Below, in pieces: positions 12,301 through 27,300 of a stretch of DNA of 64,000 nucleotides; position 1 is the stretch's first letter, and each line of letters opens with the position of its first letter. Under the pieces are notes generated by a model, which was not told where the DNA came from, did not search any database, and worked only from the letters and a program-made list of their open reading frames with translations. Both the position numbers and the translations under genes were made by a program. Source of the DNA: Antedon mediterranea (Eukaryota > Echinodermata > Crinoidea > Comatulida > Antedonidae); contig NC_092671.1 of assembly GCF_964355755.1 (NCBI RefSeq), positions 23,951,070-24,015,069 of the forward strand, in the 5' to 3' direction.

Positions 12301-15300
12301 CATTTACGTTTTAAAAGTTAAACTCTTGGTTCCTTTTTAGATTTTACACTGTCTTGATGACAATTTTGATTTTTTCTTAACCATTTCTTGAAATATAGTC
12401 AGCACTTGATTTCTAAATCAATTCATTCCCGAAAAAACACTCTGCTTTTGGCCATTATTTACTTTTATTTCACCCTAAACCATTCATGCGCTTTTAATCG
12501 AAGAGCAAAGAGTAGCTAAATAGCTTGTTTTTATATCCGCAATAACATTTACAGTAAAAAACAAGAATTAATTGGTAAATACCTTGAAATAAGGTCAAAA
12601 TCATTCAAGCGTCGCTGGAGTTAGCTCCGTGGCGTTAGTTAATTTGAGGTATGTAGCGGTCGTTAACAACGCCATGGACGTGGCGTAGTGAGTTGCGTTA
12701 ATAATGCCACTGCCTAGTTCACACGCAAGGCGTAGGCTACGCCACGGCTTATGCCATACGTGTTAACAGGCTCTTAAATACTGAATGAATTTAAGTCGAT
12801 ACCAAATTTGATTACTACCTTGGCATGTTGCAAGCGATTGTTCAGATGGGCAATGGCATCCATGTAGGCCATTATCTGTATCACAATGTGATCCTTCACT
12901 ACATTGCATTGACGTACTTGTGATGTTGTTAGAAGACTGACACTCAAATTGTTCAGTACAATCTTCTGAAATCCAGCGTGCTCCAATCTATTAAGTATTA
13001 AGATTATATAATATAACAATGTTATCTCTAAAAATTACTCTTAAAACCTTAAAATTCCTACTAGCATTTATAATTGATTAATACTCCCTGCTTACATCAT
13101 GATATCGTCCATTGGAGAAACAACCACACTCTTCTACAGCAATGCAATGTGTACCACTCAACACATAACCATCATTACATTGACATCCTTCTTGACATGC
13201 ATCAGGGCACTCATCTTCTGGAGTGATATATACGCAGTTGTCTGGACAGGAACTCATACAAGTTGTGTAATGAGTATTTTCTGGGCAATTGTAAGCTATT
13301 ACAAAAACAGAATGTAATTATATATACTGTACCGGTACATAATATAAATTTCAACATTTTATTGCTCACTACAGACTGTTTTATGATAGATCTCTGTTGA
13401 ATCATCAGGTGCTAGGTTCTGAGTAAAGCTTACAGTAATATGAAGTACAATTTAAAGGAAGAACGTTTTGTCTCTATTAAGCCCAGCGCACACTATAGCT
13501 ATCGGCAGTGCCAAATGGCACGAATAACACTTTGCTCACTGTGTACGCCGGACAATTCATGAGGAATTGTCCACAATTCATGAGGAATTGTCCACAATTC
13601 ATGAGGAAAATATCTATCGTGTTTAATATTTTTTGTCACGTGTGTCATTTTCCTCAAGTGTGCGCCAAAAGTGAGCTAACAGCTCACTAAAAATGTCCAA
13701 TGCGCATGACATATTTTATTTTATTAAAATATGTCAGCGCGCGCCGTATAGCGTAGTAAGTAATTATCCAATCAGAAAATCACGTAATACTGAAGGTGTT
13801 TAGTATGCGGCCGATAGAACGAGATCAGTTTGTGGCAAATATTTTAGTGAGCAAAGTGTTATTTGTGCCAGATGGCTCAGCCAATAGCTACAGTGTGCAC
13901 CGAGCTTTATTTTGGTATTTCATCTGTATGTGGCTAAATAAAGCGTTTCTTTAATTAAGGAAAGACACATCAGGCTTTTGTACAATATAATACAGTACTT
14001 ACATACACTTGACTTATCATCATGCATCACTTATTACCATTAAAATAAGATTTACACTTACTGAAGTTAATGTATGCCATTTAAATTCATATATAATTTT
14101 ATAAATGTGTTTATTCCACAAACATCTGTATATGTGGTGTACAATAGGATCAGTTTTGAATTATAAAAATCTCCATTTATTTACATTATTTTGTATAGTA
14201 AAAAGTAAAAAAACATAAAACAAGACAAATAATACAAATATAAATGTTGTGGTGATGTTTGAATTGAATACTTACGACAGAATGTTTCAGTTCTAAATGT
14301 AGGTAAAAATATTCCATTTTCCCTGCAACGTTCATAGTATGCAATAAGGTTATTGCATAGAGTGTCTTCTCTACCTATAAAGCACATGTCAAAGACACAA
14401 CCTTCATAGAATGGTGTGAAGTCAACTGTACTGTGACATTCCTGAAACGGTCCATCTGCATCTTTTATCATGCCACAACTGTCAGACATTTCAAACATAG
14501 CTTCCTTATTAGATGGGCAATCAGCACTTTCATGAGTTTGAGCTTGACATCTGTAAAATATAGAATGTTGGGAATCTCTAATAACCATTATTTCACAAAG
14601 ATTAACAAAAAAGTCTACAGATATAAATTTATAACTAGAATTTAATTCGTCACTCTGACGAATTATAGGTGATCATTTTTTATAATTTTACTGAAATTAA
14701 ATTTATACATTCATACACGTACATTAAAATACGATTGAAAAATGTTGATGTATGCCATCCTATGACCGGATGCATTATACGCTTGTAGTGCTGAGCTGTG
14801 CCTATTATATGCCCTATAGAATATATACAGTATATACTGTATATCTGTAAACAGTGTAGCATGGGTGAAATTACGGGACACACAACATGTTCTAATTTTT
14901 TGGTATGATAACATTATCCAAATAAACTTGAAGATGATAATTTTGAAAGATAATTAATTGATGAAATAAATATAAGAATTAGAAGGAAATTTGGTTCGTA
15001 GAAGCGTGGTGCGCGCTCTTTGAATTGTGTATAGCTTTGACTAAAGAAATTTAAAAAACTACTTTTTTCCTTAAACATATTATAATGTCATAAGATCCGA
15101 GAGGCTTAATTTTTATATGAATTCATATCTACATTTCATCAGCTTTCATAATCACTTATAATCATCAAGGTAAACTTTAATTCTTAAAAGCTGTGAGAAG
15201 TTTTTATGCGTGATGATGTCATCAAAATGAAAATGGCAATTCATGACAACGATAATTAATATAGCAAGCACATACTGAAATTTGAGCAAAAATCGGGCTC

Positions 15301-18300
15301 AAATAACAGAGAAAAGCACTATGGAATGTGTTAACCTACAAAAAAAGATAAAAAATCCTAATTTTTAAACTGAAGTGGCCATTTGATGACGTTAGAACAT
15401 TTTGTACGTCAAATGTGTGAATGAATTCATATCTACAACTCAATGGCTTCAAGAATAAATTAAAAAAATTGGGGGTCATCGTGCATTCTGAAGAATTATT
15501 TTCATTTTAAAAATGCCTTATTTTTTACCATTTTCAGCACTTTAGTGCAATTAATTTGAAAACGTGCGTGTATAGCATTATTTTAAGTTGGAATTAACTC
15601 AAAATCGGTGAATATACTAAGGATTGTGAGTTTTTTAAATATTGCGCGCGCAAAAACACGTTTTTTTGTGATTATTGACATTTAACTTTTTGAGGTAATT
15701 GACACACAAAATCTGTACAGAAAGAAATAAATACGGTAACTAGAATTTAATTCGTCACTTTGACGAATTATAGGTGATCATTTTTATAATTTTATTGACA
15801 TTAATATTTTTAAAACATGCACGTATGTTAACATATAATCGGAAAATGTTGATGTATGCCATCCTATTACCTGATGCATATATGCTTATGGTGCTGATTG
15901 GTGCCTATTATGTGTCATAGAATATATACTCTATACGGTACAGTGTACTGTATATTTATATACAGTGTAACATAGGTGAAATTACAGGAACCACACCATG
16001 TTCTAATTTTTTGATATGATGACATCAAAATAAACTTGAAGATCACAATTTCGAAAGATAATGAATTGAGCAAAAAATTATATGATTTGGAAGAAAATTT
16101 GGCATGTAGAAGTGCACTGAGCGCTCTTTGGAATTTGTATAAATTTGACGAAAGAGAGAAAAGAAACTACTTTTTAACTTTAACTGGCCATATCATAACG
16201 TCACAAAATCTGATAGGCTTAATTTTTTTATGAATTCATATCTACATTTCACCAGCTCTCATAATAAGTTAGAAACATCAAGGTCAACTTTAATTCAGAA
16301 GAGCTGTATAGAGGTATTCAAATATATGTTGTAGGTAAAATTACGTAACCACCGTTATTCAAATTTTAAGACGTGATGACGTCATCAAAATGAAAATATT
16401 GGCAACTCATAAGTAACATAATTGGTTGAGGTAGAATATATTAAAAATTAAAAGAAAATCGATCACAGATAAGCGAGTTGCACTCTCTGTTGAATATGGT
16501 GGTCTATGACAAAAGAGGAAAAAACCCTATTTTAAAAATAATGATGTCATACCATTTTGTACGTCTAATGTGTATATACATTTATATCTACAACTCATTG
16601 GCTTCCATAATAATTTAAAAAAATTGGGGGTCACCTTCCATTCTGAAGAGTTATAATCATTTTAAAAAGGCCTTATTTTTTACCATTTTTAGCTCTTTTG
16701 TACAATTAATGTGCGCATTTTGTCATTTTTAACGTGCTCATATAGCACTATTTTAAGTCGAAATGGACTCAAATTTGGTGAATGTACTATGGAAGATGAG
16801 TAGAATGCAATTTGTACAAAAAATTGGTATTTTTTACGCTTTCTATGTACGCAATTTATCAAAACGTAATATTGAGCTTTTTACATTTTTAACGCATGAT
16901 TTCACGCGCATGACCTTGTGTACATGTGCGTTTTTATTTGCTAATATTTTTACCCTTGACCTGAAGTTTATGTATAGTGAATTTCATTGATATGTGATGA
17001 CGAGTTATGGAGATATGATTGATAATGTGATTTCACAAAATGGCGTATAAATTACTTCACAGATGAGTGATCACGCTGAAAAGCTTATTAGGATTAAGTT
17101 AAAGTATTTGAAAGACATTGTGAAATTTTTGTGATCATTGCCATTCAACTTTTTGAGATAAAAACACAAAAAGTGTACATAAACAATAATAACAACTAGA
17201 TTTAATTCGTCACTATGACGAATTATAGGTTATATGCATTGATTTAAATAAAGATAATTGATTGATTTAAGATATTTTGATTGATTGATTTTCTCAGAAT
17301 CTTTAGTTATTTATAATATATGATAGGATCTTGCTAACGCAAATACAATAGCCGGTATCATAATCCGATCAAAGATCCTTCTGCGTATATAATGTCATAA
17401 ACCACATTTGTGTTTTTAAATAAATTTCATTATAAATCATCTGTATAATCTATACACTAAGAAATACAATCGAACAAACAATACGGGTAATAAAAAAAAT
17501 CTTATTTCGTTTCGTTTCCCAAGGTGTGACTCGAATTCGGTACCTTGAATGCTATAGACACGAGCAAAGACCACCGAGCCATACACAACTGACTAAAAAT
17601 TATGGAAATATTCCTCCGTTTACAATGCAGTAACCACTTTGGTGCAGATAGATTATTACATACCGCAATGAATTATAATGTTTTACTATGATGACATCTT
17701 TAAAGATTTTTAAAAATGATGCACTGTCAAACTATATACTTTTAACTTTAATATATGAACTTCTTAAGGAAGAAAGTTAATGTTAAGTTTGTTATTTCGG
17801 CCTAAGAAAATGTTATAATTTGTTTGATTGTCGAAATTAATTTTTGTAAATTTAATATGCCATTAATGATGACTTAATCAACTATTGTTCTCTTAATTTC
17901 ATAATAAATCATACATATGATACATACACTTCAAGAAAATGAAATAAAAAATCGGTGTTCCCAAGCATTCTAATGATATTATATTAATTTTAAAATTTAG
18001 CATATTTTCACCATTTTGTTAACTTACATGTGCGTAGCCTGTCACTTTTGACGTGCTCGTATAACACTTTCGCGTTGAAAAGTTAATACAATATTATGAT
18101 ATTGTTAAAGAAAGGTTATACAACAGTAATCGGACAAAAACAGTGCGCCACAACGTTTGACGCGCAGTGCGCGTGCAAAAATCTGCGCACTTATGGCAAT
18201 TTTTTAAACGCTTAAAATTGCCTGAAACGTACTCTAATTTCATCGAAAATAAATTCTGAAAATTTTGAACATTTTAAGGACGCGTACGCATGCGTTATAT

Positions 18301-21300
18301 GCGCTAACAGAATCAAGAGGTTATATGAATGAATGCATATAACCTAATAAAGATTTCATACAATAACAATAGGTGATCATTTTATTCTAAATGATTACCT
18401 AATAAATGTTATTGTGAGATCTTGTGAGATTTCCAGACTGTGTATTAATCAGTAGGAAAGAATTTGTTTCTTGCTGTATCTTTACATACACATTTTTTAG
18501 ACTATTTATTCCATAATACATGCAGTCCTGGAATAACATTAAATTCAAAACAGAAAGAAACTTACAATCTATTCTAAATCATAATTTGATTTTTTTACAT
18601 CTTTTGCAATTTTGATCTGTAATGAACTTACTGAGGATCTACATTCCAGCTATTTCCCCATTCATTTTCATCAGAAGTTACTGTACCATCTGGTAGTGTA
18701 AGATCATTATGACGATTATCATCATAATTACCACAGAGTCCTTCTACATTGCTTTGGTGACGTTCTTCAACACCGGCTTCTACTCTATGGTTACCATCCC
18801 AAGTTAACCAGAAACCTGTATCACTGGTAATCAGAATGTTGCGGCCAATATACTCAATATACAAACCATGTACTGATATGACTGGCAGAACAACAGATTC
18901 ACCATTTACCTAAAAATTAAAAACAAATTATTAAAGCTAAATCTATGCATTAAGAAACAGTGGAGCACATTTTTTCTCTTGTGTGATCTTAATTTCTAAA
19001 ATAATACAAATATAACATAATGTTTCCATACTCTTCTATACAAAATCATTTTACATAACAAAATATTAGTAACATACTTGCATAGTAAGAAATAAAAAGA
19101 AACATACCCTGGTATCAAATCTACGGTTTAGTGTTATGACCACATCGGACACATTAACGAGCACATACTCTGCAAGTGTAACTGTTGCCCTGCGTCTGTA
19201 TTGATTTTTGATAGAAACAGTGAATAGAGGAGGCGAATTTAGAGTGTCACGTAAGAACACATAAGTACAATTTCCTTGAAAGTTCTTTTTCTTGCCATCG
19301 AATGTTATATAATGTGGATCTCCCCACCCAATACATTTAGCTGATCCTAAAAAGCAAAAAAAAAAGCACCAACAAAATACATTATTTTTCAAAAGTACTT
19401 TTTTTTGTTACATACTAAAGAATATTAATAATTGTTTGTAAGATTAAAAGTTCATTTATAATATAATATTTTGATCTGATATATAATCAGATGACATCAT
19501 GATTAGTAAGAGCTATAATATTGTGATTGTATTGTTCTTTTTTTTATTTTATTTTATTTATTCGACTTCTCACTAACTCAGTTAGTGAAGGATCTGGACC
19601 AACAGGTGGTAAACACCTCTAAAACGGTCCAGTCTCAATTTGCACAGTGGCTGTGTGTGACAGTGGCTGTGTTTGTGTGGACTAGTACACCGGGGTAACA
19701 CCCTACTCGTCTCGAAAGATGTACTAGGTTCTTTAAAGTGCGCATGAGCTATGTGTACACTGGACCTACGGTTTATAGTCCTTATCCGAGAAGACTCGTT
19801 CTACCACCAGAACCATGGAGCGAGTGAGCCTCGAACCCTTGCCGATGTTATGGCTACGTAATTACATCATGATCATGATATCATTTGATTGGATTTTTAA
19901 AAATATTATTTTCATCAAAGACAGCATAAAATGTTATCCTATAGTTCTAGGGTGAACATTTCTTTTGAAAGAAAAATGTATGTTTATCTATCTACCTGTG
20001 GTTCTTTATCGTCCATAGTATAAATAGGCCTTAAGTGGTTATTCATGGGTTAGCATGATATAGGCTCCATACTGTCACTTCTGATATTTTTATACAGTTT
20101 AATTGCATGCTTGATAAAGAAATATGATTTTAAATGTAACACAAGATAATTTTTATTTTTAAAATAAAATAGTGGAGCAAACCTTGTCTAGATGTAGTAC
20201 GTCCATGCCTTTCTTCATGAGTTTCTGATATACAAAAGAAAATTTTAGAATATTTTAATTCATGCTGTAACAGTTGTTTCCACTTAATTGCCGAGTTAAG
20301 AAGTTGATAAAGACATCTAAACGTTTAATATTTTTTACAATTGTTTGAAATCAATAAATAGTACTAAATGCTTACTTGTAGCATTATTTATAACTAAATG
20401 ATTGATTGATTTTATTTCAAATATATAGATGTGTATCTGACTTTGGTGTCAACAGGCATTGCTGTATAAGTCTGTTTTTGTTAAGGTTGGCCCATGCTTT
20501 CAAAGTTTTCAATTTTATTTTTGTAATGATTGCACATTCATGTGTTTTATAAAAAGAACAAAATAAATAATGAAAAGATATTATTAACACTAGAGAAATA
20601 TACAAGGTTTATACATTTTGTTATATTATATTACATAAAACATGTCAATTTAAACTCTACTCTACAGGGTAAAGAAATAAAACAATTAAATAAAATTAAA
20701 TTATATAAAACTGTATAATAAACAAATGATTTACCTGTGACTGAAGGAGGTGGTGTTACTGCGAGTTCTAAAAAAGAATATTCATCGATTTGTTATTGAC
20801 TTTTATTTTTTGGCCTATTAATACCAACAAAACGGAACAAAAACATTTATTATATGTGGCATCTCAAACAGAATCAGTCAAAAGTTGCATTTGTAGATTT
20901 ATAGATACAGCCAAAAACAATATAGTGGCTGAAAAACTGATATTTATTTTTTACGGAAAATGATAGTTGAAACAATTTTTATATACATTAACATGTTTTT
21001 TTTTCCTATTTTGAGACAACTAAATGCATGAATTTTAACATTTTGTCGTCTATTGGTTAAAAGATGGTGTATGATTTTTATAAAGCCTATGTTTTTTATG
21101 CTTAAATTGTTCTAATAGAACAATTAAAATACCCCATTGCAATGCATTAATGTATATTATTTGCAAAAATCTCAATTTCAAAATGTCATACTTATGTCTG
21201 AATTCCGTATGAAGATGCCACATATGAAGCTCAATTAATACTGTACAATCAATATCTAGACATGATTTATATATAGATTCTTCAAAACTTGTGTGATCAA

Positions 21301-24300
21301 CTAAACTGGAAATGTAACCTATTTTATAGAAGTCTATACAAAATAGAAGCATAGTCGAACCTCTACACTAAAGTAAACAATTTTAATGAATGTGTATACA
21401 TTTCACAACACATACCTGGGCATCCAAGAAGTTCCATGCGCATACTGCAATGTCCATTCCATCTTAGAGGATGAATCCGAATGTATCGGGCCAACACAGC
21501 ATCAGGAAAGAGACTTGTTACTTGAGTATCTTTATCAGAATTGCCACCAAATTCCTATAAAAAGAAAACAAATTGGTAATGCTTGTATTTACTATGGAGA
21601 GTGATGATATGTGCACCATCTGGGCTGATATGTGACTACTGTGTCATTTACATAATTAACTACAAATTTAACAATAAAACAAAAAATACAAATGTAACAA
21701 AAAAACTTACCAATGGATTTCCATCACTTCCAGGTATTGATTGCCAATTGACTGCATCCATACCATACATTACTTCATAAGCAGTAACCCATTGGTCATA
21801 GTTACCATTTCTTCCTTGGGTAATAACACCCGTTACCATTTTAACTTCACCTATATCAACTTGAAGCCATGGGTCGTTGTCATTTGATGCTGCAGCCCAA
21901 GATCCAATATCACCACCTCTAGGTGTCAGGTTGAGCCTAGCAAGACGTGCTGCATGTCTAGAGTTGTATTCACTAGATGCCGTGACAGACGCATCTGGGA
22001 TAACTCTACTTTCCATGCCAACAGCATTTCTACAATTTTCTGTTATAAAGTGTACACAATCTTTGTCATTTACCGACATGATGTTACATGGTATACAAAT
22101 AATGAATGTTTATGAGTGTACTGTAATAGTACAAATAATGGCATGAGGTGAATGAAAGGTTATATTTCAGCGAGGCAAAGCCGATTTGAAATATAACCTT
22201 ACATGAATATAAAACATTCATTATTTGTTTTATATAACATCTAAATAGATTCATTTGAATCAGATTGAATCAAATTTGGTTCACATCTTAATATTTGATT
22301 TTTAATAATACATTAAAAATTATATTTATTTGGATTTTATAAACACACCTACTGTAGTGCTAATTATGTCAACAAACAATCAAAAAATCCTAGGCTTAGC
22401 AAGGCTAAAGCATCTAGCCTGATACAAACGGGCCTATATGCATAGCTGGCAAGGCTAGAAAGGCAGTGATACCATTACGAAACTTCGACAGGCAACTGGA
22501 ACTCATTTAGGCCTAGGCTAATTCTATTTTTTTGCCACGATTCCACGTCTTGTAGAGATGTTCCCATTAATTAATAAAAATCATACAATGATTTAAAGCT
22601 ATTTTAAATGCCCTTTTTGGTCTAAATTAGTACTTCAAAATGTACTTCCATTGCAAAACTGGTCATAACATTCAATACGGCGGAAGTACAAAATAGGTGG
22701 CGCTGTTTCATTTCAAAAGCAATAGTATGGTGCGTACTATTGCACACTATGTGACTCACAATCATTCAATCAAATGACAGGAATTTATATAGGTGTTAAA
22801 ATAATACTCTTTTAATAAAATATAGTATAAAAACATGAAAATACAATTGTGACCTACTATAATCAATTCTGAATATATTATTATAATTCTTTTAATTGTT
22901 GTTTATCCAAATGCAATATACAAATAATTTTATAAAAATGATCTTAACAAAATGGAGAATAGTTTTTCACCTGATCACTGATATAAATAGATAATTTTAT
23001 TCCAACAATTTTAAAGCAGAAAGCTTACCATGAGTTTCTGCAACAAGGGCTGTAACAAAGAAAAGACATATAGATTTAATTAAAAAGTTAAATAGCATGT
23101 GTTTCTGCAACAGAGATTGTTTTAAATAAAAACACAAAACAATGCCATATAATTTATTGAATTTTGATCATATATATATATAGATTTTACAAATTAAGCT
23201 ATCTCCTTAATATAGTCTACAGTACCCTCATAATGTAACAACAAATTATTTAATCTTAAAGTGTATACCAATACATAGTAAAACAAAAATTAGCAGCACA
23301 TTTTCAGTTAGGCTATAAAAGTAATGTATTTTTTCTTTTTATTGAGATTTGATTATTTTATTATTAGTGTACCGGCAAAACTGTAATGACTTATATCATG
23401 ATTTTCTTTCATAATTTAACTTAAAACGATTGTATAGCAAGTGTTCTCTAATAAAGCTAAAACAAATATTACCTGCACATCCCAGAACTTCAAATCTCAT
23501 ACTGATGTGTGAACGCCATTGAAGAGGACGAATACGAACATATTGTGTTGTAAGTGGTTCAAAAAACAATGTAGTAACATGTGTATTTCTGTCACTATTA
23601 CCAACAAATGACTGTAAACAAAAAAAGTTGTTTCGGTTACTGCAAATGTAAAAAATGACAGCTATTATTGGACAGAAGCAGAATATTAGAAACAAAACCT
23701 TGACATTCCAGTAACAGAATAATTTAGTCAAATGAACAATGTGATGCATGATGTCCAAATGAATTGGATTTCTAATATCAAGAATGACTATAGCAGAATT
23801 CAATTAACTGTCCAAATACCAAAGATAACTTAGGCTTGGTTCTAATTTTGTGGTTTTCCAAATGTAATTTAAATAGTAATACCAAAGTTTATCTAGGCAA
23901 GCTATAAAAAAAAGTCTAAACAAAGTTCAAATTATTTGTATAAAATTAAAACATTTATGAGTAGAAAGAAAACCAACAATTTACCTGGCCATTCCTTCAA
24001 AGAGATGACTTGAATATATTAATAAAATATTGAGCACACAGTAAAAATTATAGTAATACAGATAGCGTACATATCAATTAAATGTGCTCAAATTTACCTT
24101 TGGTTGGCCATCCCTTCCAAGAATGACTTCCCAGTTGATTCCATCCATACTGTACAAGACTTGGTAAGAACTAACCCATTGTTCATAATCATTTCTTCCT
24201 TGAGTAATTAAACCAGTTACTTCCTTAACTTCTCCAAGGTTCACTTGAATCCATTGATCTTGATTGTTTGATCTTGCAGCCCACGATCCGATACCATCAC

Positions 24301-27300
24301 TATCAGGAGTCATATCGAGACGAGCACGTCGTGCCCCATGTGCATTGTTGTATTCACTTGATGCTTCGATTTGACTGGATGGAATACCAAGTGATTGCAT
24401 TCCCATTGGATCCCTACATCTCTCTGTAATTGTAAACAGTCAATAATCACTAACCTGACATAACAAATTGTTAATATGAAATTTAAAAATTGTTATTCCT
24501 GGTACAATTTAGATATGCATATACTAGGAGGGTGGCATACTGTCTTATTCTTTACAATGTACATTATTCATGTACTGGTATCAATGCCATAATAGAAACA
24601 GAAATAGAAACTGTTTAAACTAAATTATAATGTGTTTATATTCTCAACAAATAAATATTACACAATTTGTCATTCAATATTCTACTCACCATCAGCAATC
24701 TCAGCTGAAATTAAAACAAATATAATGGTATTACTATTCTGTTGAGTCAATTTTACAGTATTTATTAGGTAACGGTACAGAATTTAGTTTTTCACGAGCA
24801 TTCAACCAGATAATAAACTATTTTCACTATTTTTAAGCTAAGAGTGGAATTTCTTTTTACTAAAATGTCATTGTAAAAATACCTGGACAACCAAGAACTT
24901 CAAATCTTAAACTGATGTGATTATTCCAAGCTGTTGGGTTGATACGAATGTAACGGGCATGGACAGGTGCTGGAAACAGATTGGTAACTTCTGAGTCAGG
25001 ATTGGTGTTTCCAACAAATTCCTGTAAATTGACAAACATTACAGAAAATATTTATACATTATTGTATAATTTAAATGAACATAAATAAAACCTTTGACAT
25101 CTATTTTTGGATTATTCTTACTTTGAAGATAGACATAATGACGTAAATGTTACATATGTCTAGTTTGTGACCTGTTTTATCATAGTGTTTTAATATGGTC
25201 TACGTTTTTATGGCTGTATTTGTAAAGAATGTAAATATTAGATATAAGAAACAATTTAAAATTAACAGGAAACAATAATTTAGTAAGGATATATTTCTTG
25301 TTAAGAGATCAGATTCTAAAATTAGATTGATATATAAATCGAAAAGACAATAATACTGGGAAAAAGGCAATGCTATAGTGCTATCAGTGGCAAGGTCTTT
25401 AATATAAAAAAAGGAAAACTTACAACAGCAGCATCATTGGCTCCAATGATTGATTCAAAGTTGTTACCATCAATACTGTATAAAACTTCAAAAGTTGTAA
25501 CCCATTGGTCATAGCCCCCATTACGTCCTTGTGTAATTACTCCAGTCACTTCTTTTATACCACCAATATCAGCTTGGATCCATTGGTCTTGATTATTTGA
25601 TTGAGCGGCCCAAGCACCAATATTACCATTCCTTGGAGTTGTATTAAGTCTACCATATTCAGGCCCATGTTGTGCATTATATTCAGTCGATGCTGTAAGT
25701 GCAATTGTTCCTTCTTCTACTCCCAAAGGATCTGTACAGAACTCTGTTTCAGCTCCTAATCATTAGAATAGAATGGTCAGCCAATTTATAACATAAACAT
25801 AAAACAGTTTATTCAAATAATTCATTTCTATTCAGACATTTGCACAATTTAATTATTTACCTGGACAGCCGGTGACATCAAACCTCATACTAATATGTTG
25901 GTGCCAAGTCATTGGATGGATTCTAATAAATCGTGCCTGTATTTCAACTGGAAATAGATTGGTAACCTGTGTATCTTTATCTGTATTGCCAACAAATACC
26001 TGTAAATAAACAAGCAATGGATATGTAAACAATATCACAAGAGTATTGAAATGTAAAGAATCAAATACTAATTAATATTATTAGATGTTACCATAATTTC
26101 CAAGTTGCTCTGAATAATTCTGAATAATGTATACAGAAAGAATATACCAATAAATTCATAGCTTCTTGTTACAAATTATTTGTATTACATAAACTTACCA
26201 TTGATGTGCCAAAAGTTGTCATAACTGTTTCCCAGTTAGAACCATCCATGCCATACAGTACTTCATATGACTTAACCCATTGATCATAATTTCCATTACG
26301 CCCTTGGGTTACTACACCAGTCACTACTTTCACGTTATTAAGATCAACTTGAATCCACTGATTACGATCATTGGTTCTGGCTGCCCATGCACCAATGCCA
26401 TCGTTATCAGGTTCAATATTCAATCTACCACGACGAGCACCGTGTTGGGCATTGTATTCACTTGAAGCACGGATGTTTCCTGATGGGATTTCTGATGATT
26501 CAATGCCGAGGCTTGCACCAGAGCAAGATTCTTCTGTACAAAAATTAAATTAGATTATTATTTTTTAGGTCCATTAACAATATACTATACTGTTTCTCCT
26601 GTCATTTTGTGCATTTAAATAAAACAAATTCTTTTTTGAACATTTAAATTTACCTTCAGTAGGTTCTTGCGGTTCTTGATCTTCATCTAAAAATATAAAC
26701 AAGTTCATTACAAAGACGAAATGACATTTCAATCTAGTATGGGTAGTAACAATTTATTTATGTGAATAACCATTTCTTTACTTTAAGTGTAAAAACAAAC
26801 TCTGCCGATTGCTTCATACCTTGCTGGATAACTAAATTGTAAGAAATATTATATTAGTAATATAGATTGTATAGAAGCATACACTTCAAATGTGAGTTAC
26901 CTGGGCATCCAAGAAGTTCCATGCGCATACTGCAATGTCCATTCCATCTGAGAGGATGAATCCGAATGTATCGGGCCAACACAGCATCAGGAAAGAGACT
27001 TGTTACTTGAGTATCTTTATCAGAATTGCCACCAAATTCCTATAAAAAGAAAACAAATTGGTAATGCTTGTATTTACTATGGATAGTGATGATATGTGCA
27101 CCATCTGAGCTGATATGTGACTACTGTGTCATTTACATAATTAACTACAAATTTAACAATAAAACAAAAAATACAAATGTAACAAAAAAACTTACCAATG
27201 GATTTCCATCACTTCCAGGTATTGATTGCCAATTGACTGCATCCATACCATACATTACTTCATAAGCAGTAACCCATTGGTCATAGTTACCATTTCTTCC

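Noticed and set aside
14680-14914. Minus-strand short frames in R3
   Set aside because: Non-coding repeat; the frames are not shared with the homologous unit R4.
26280-26465. Plus-strand frames opposite discoidin exons, recurring in every unit
   Set aside because: They recur only because the minus-strand exons are duplicated; they are mirror frames.
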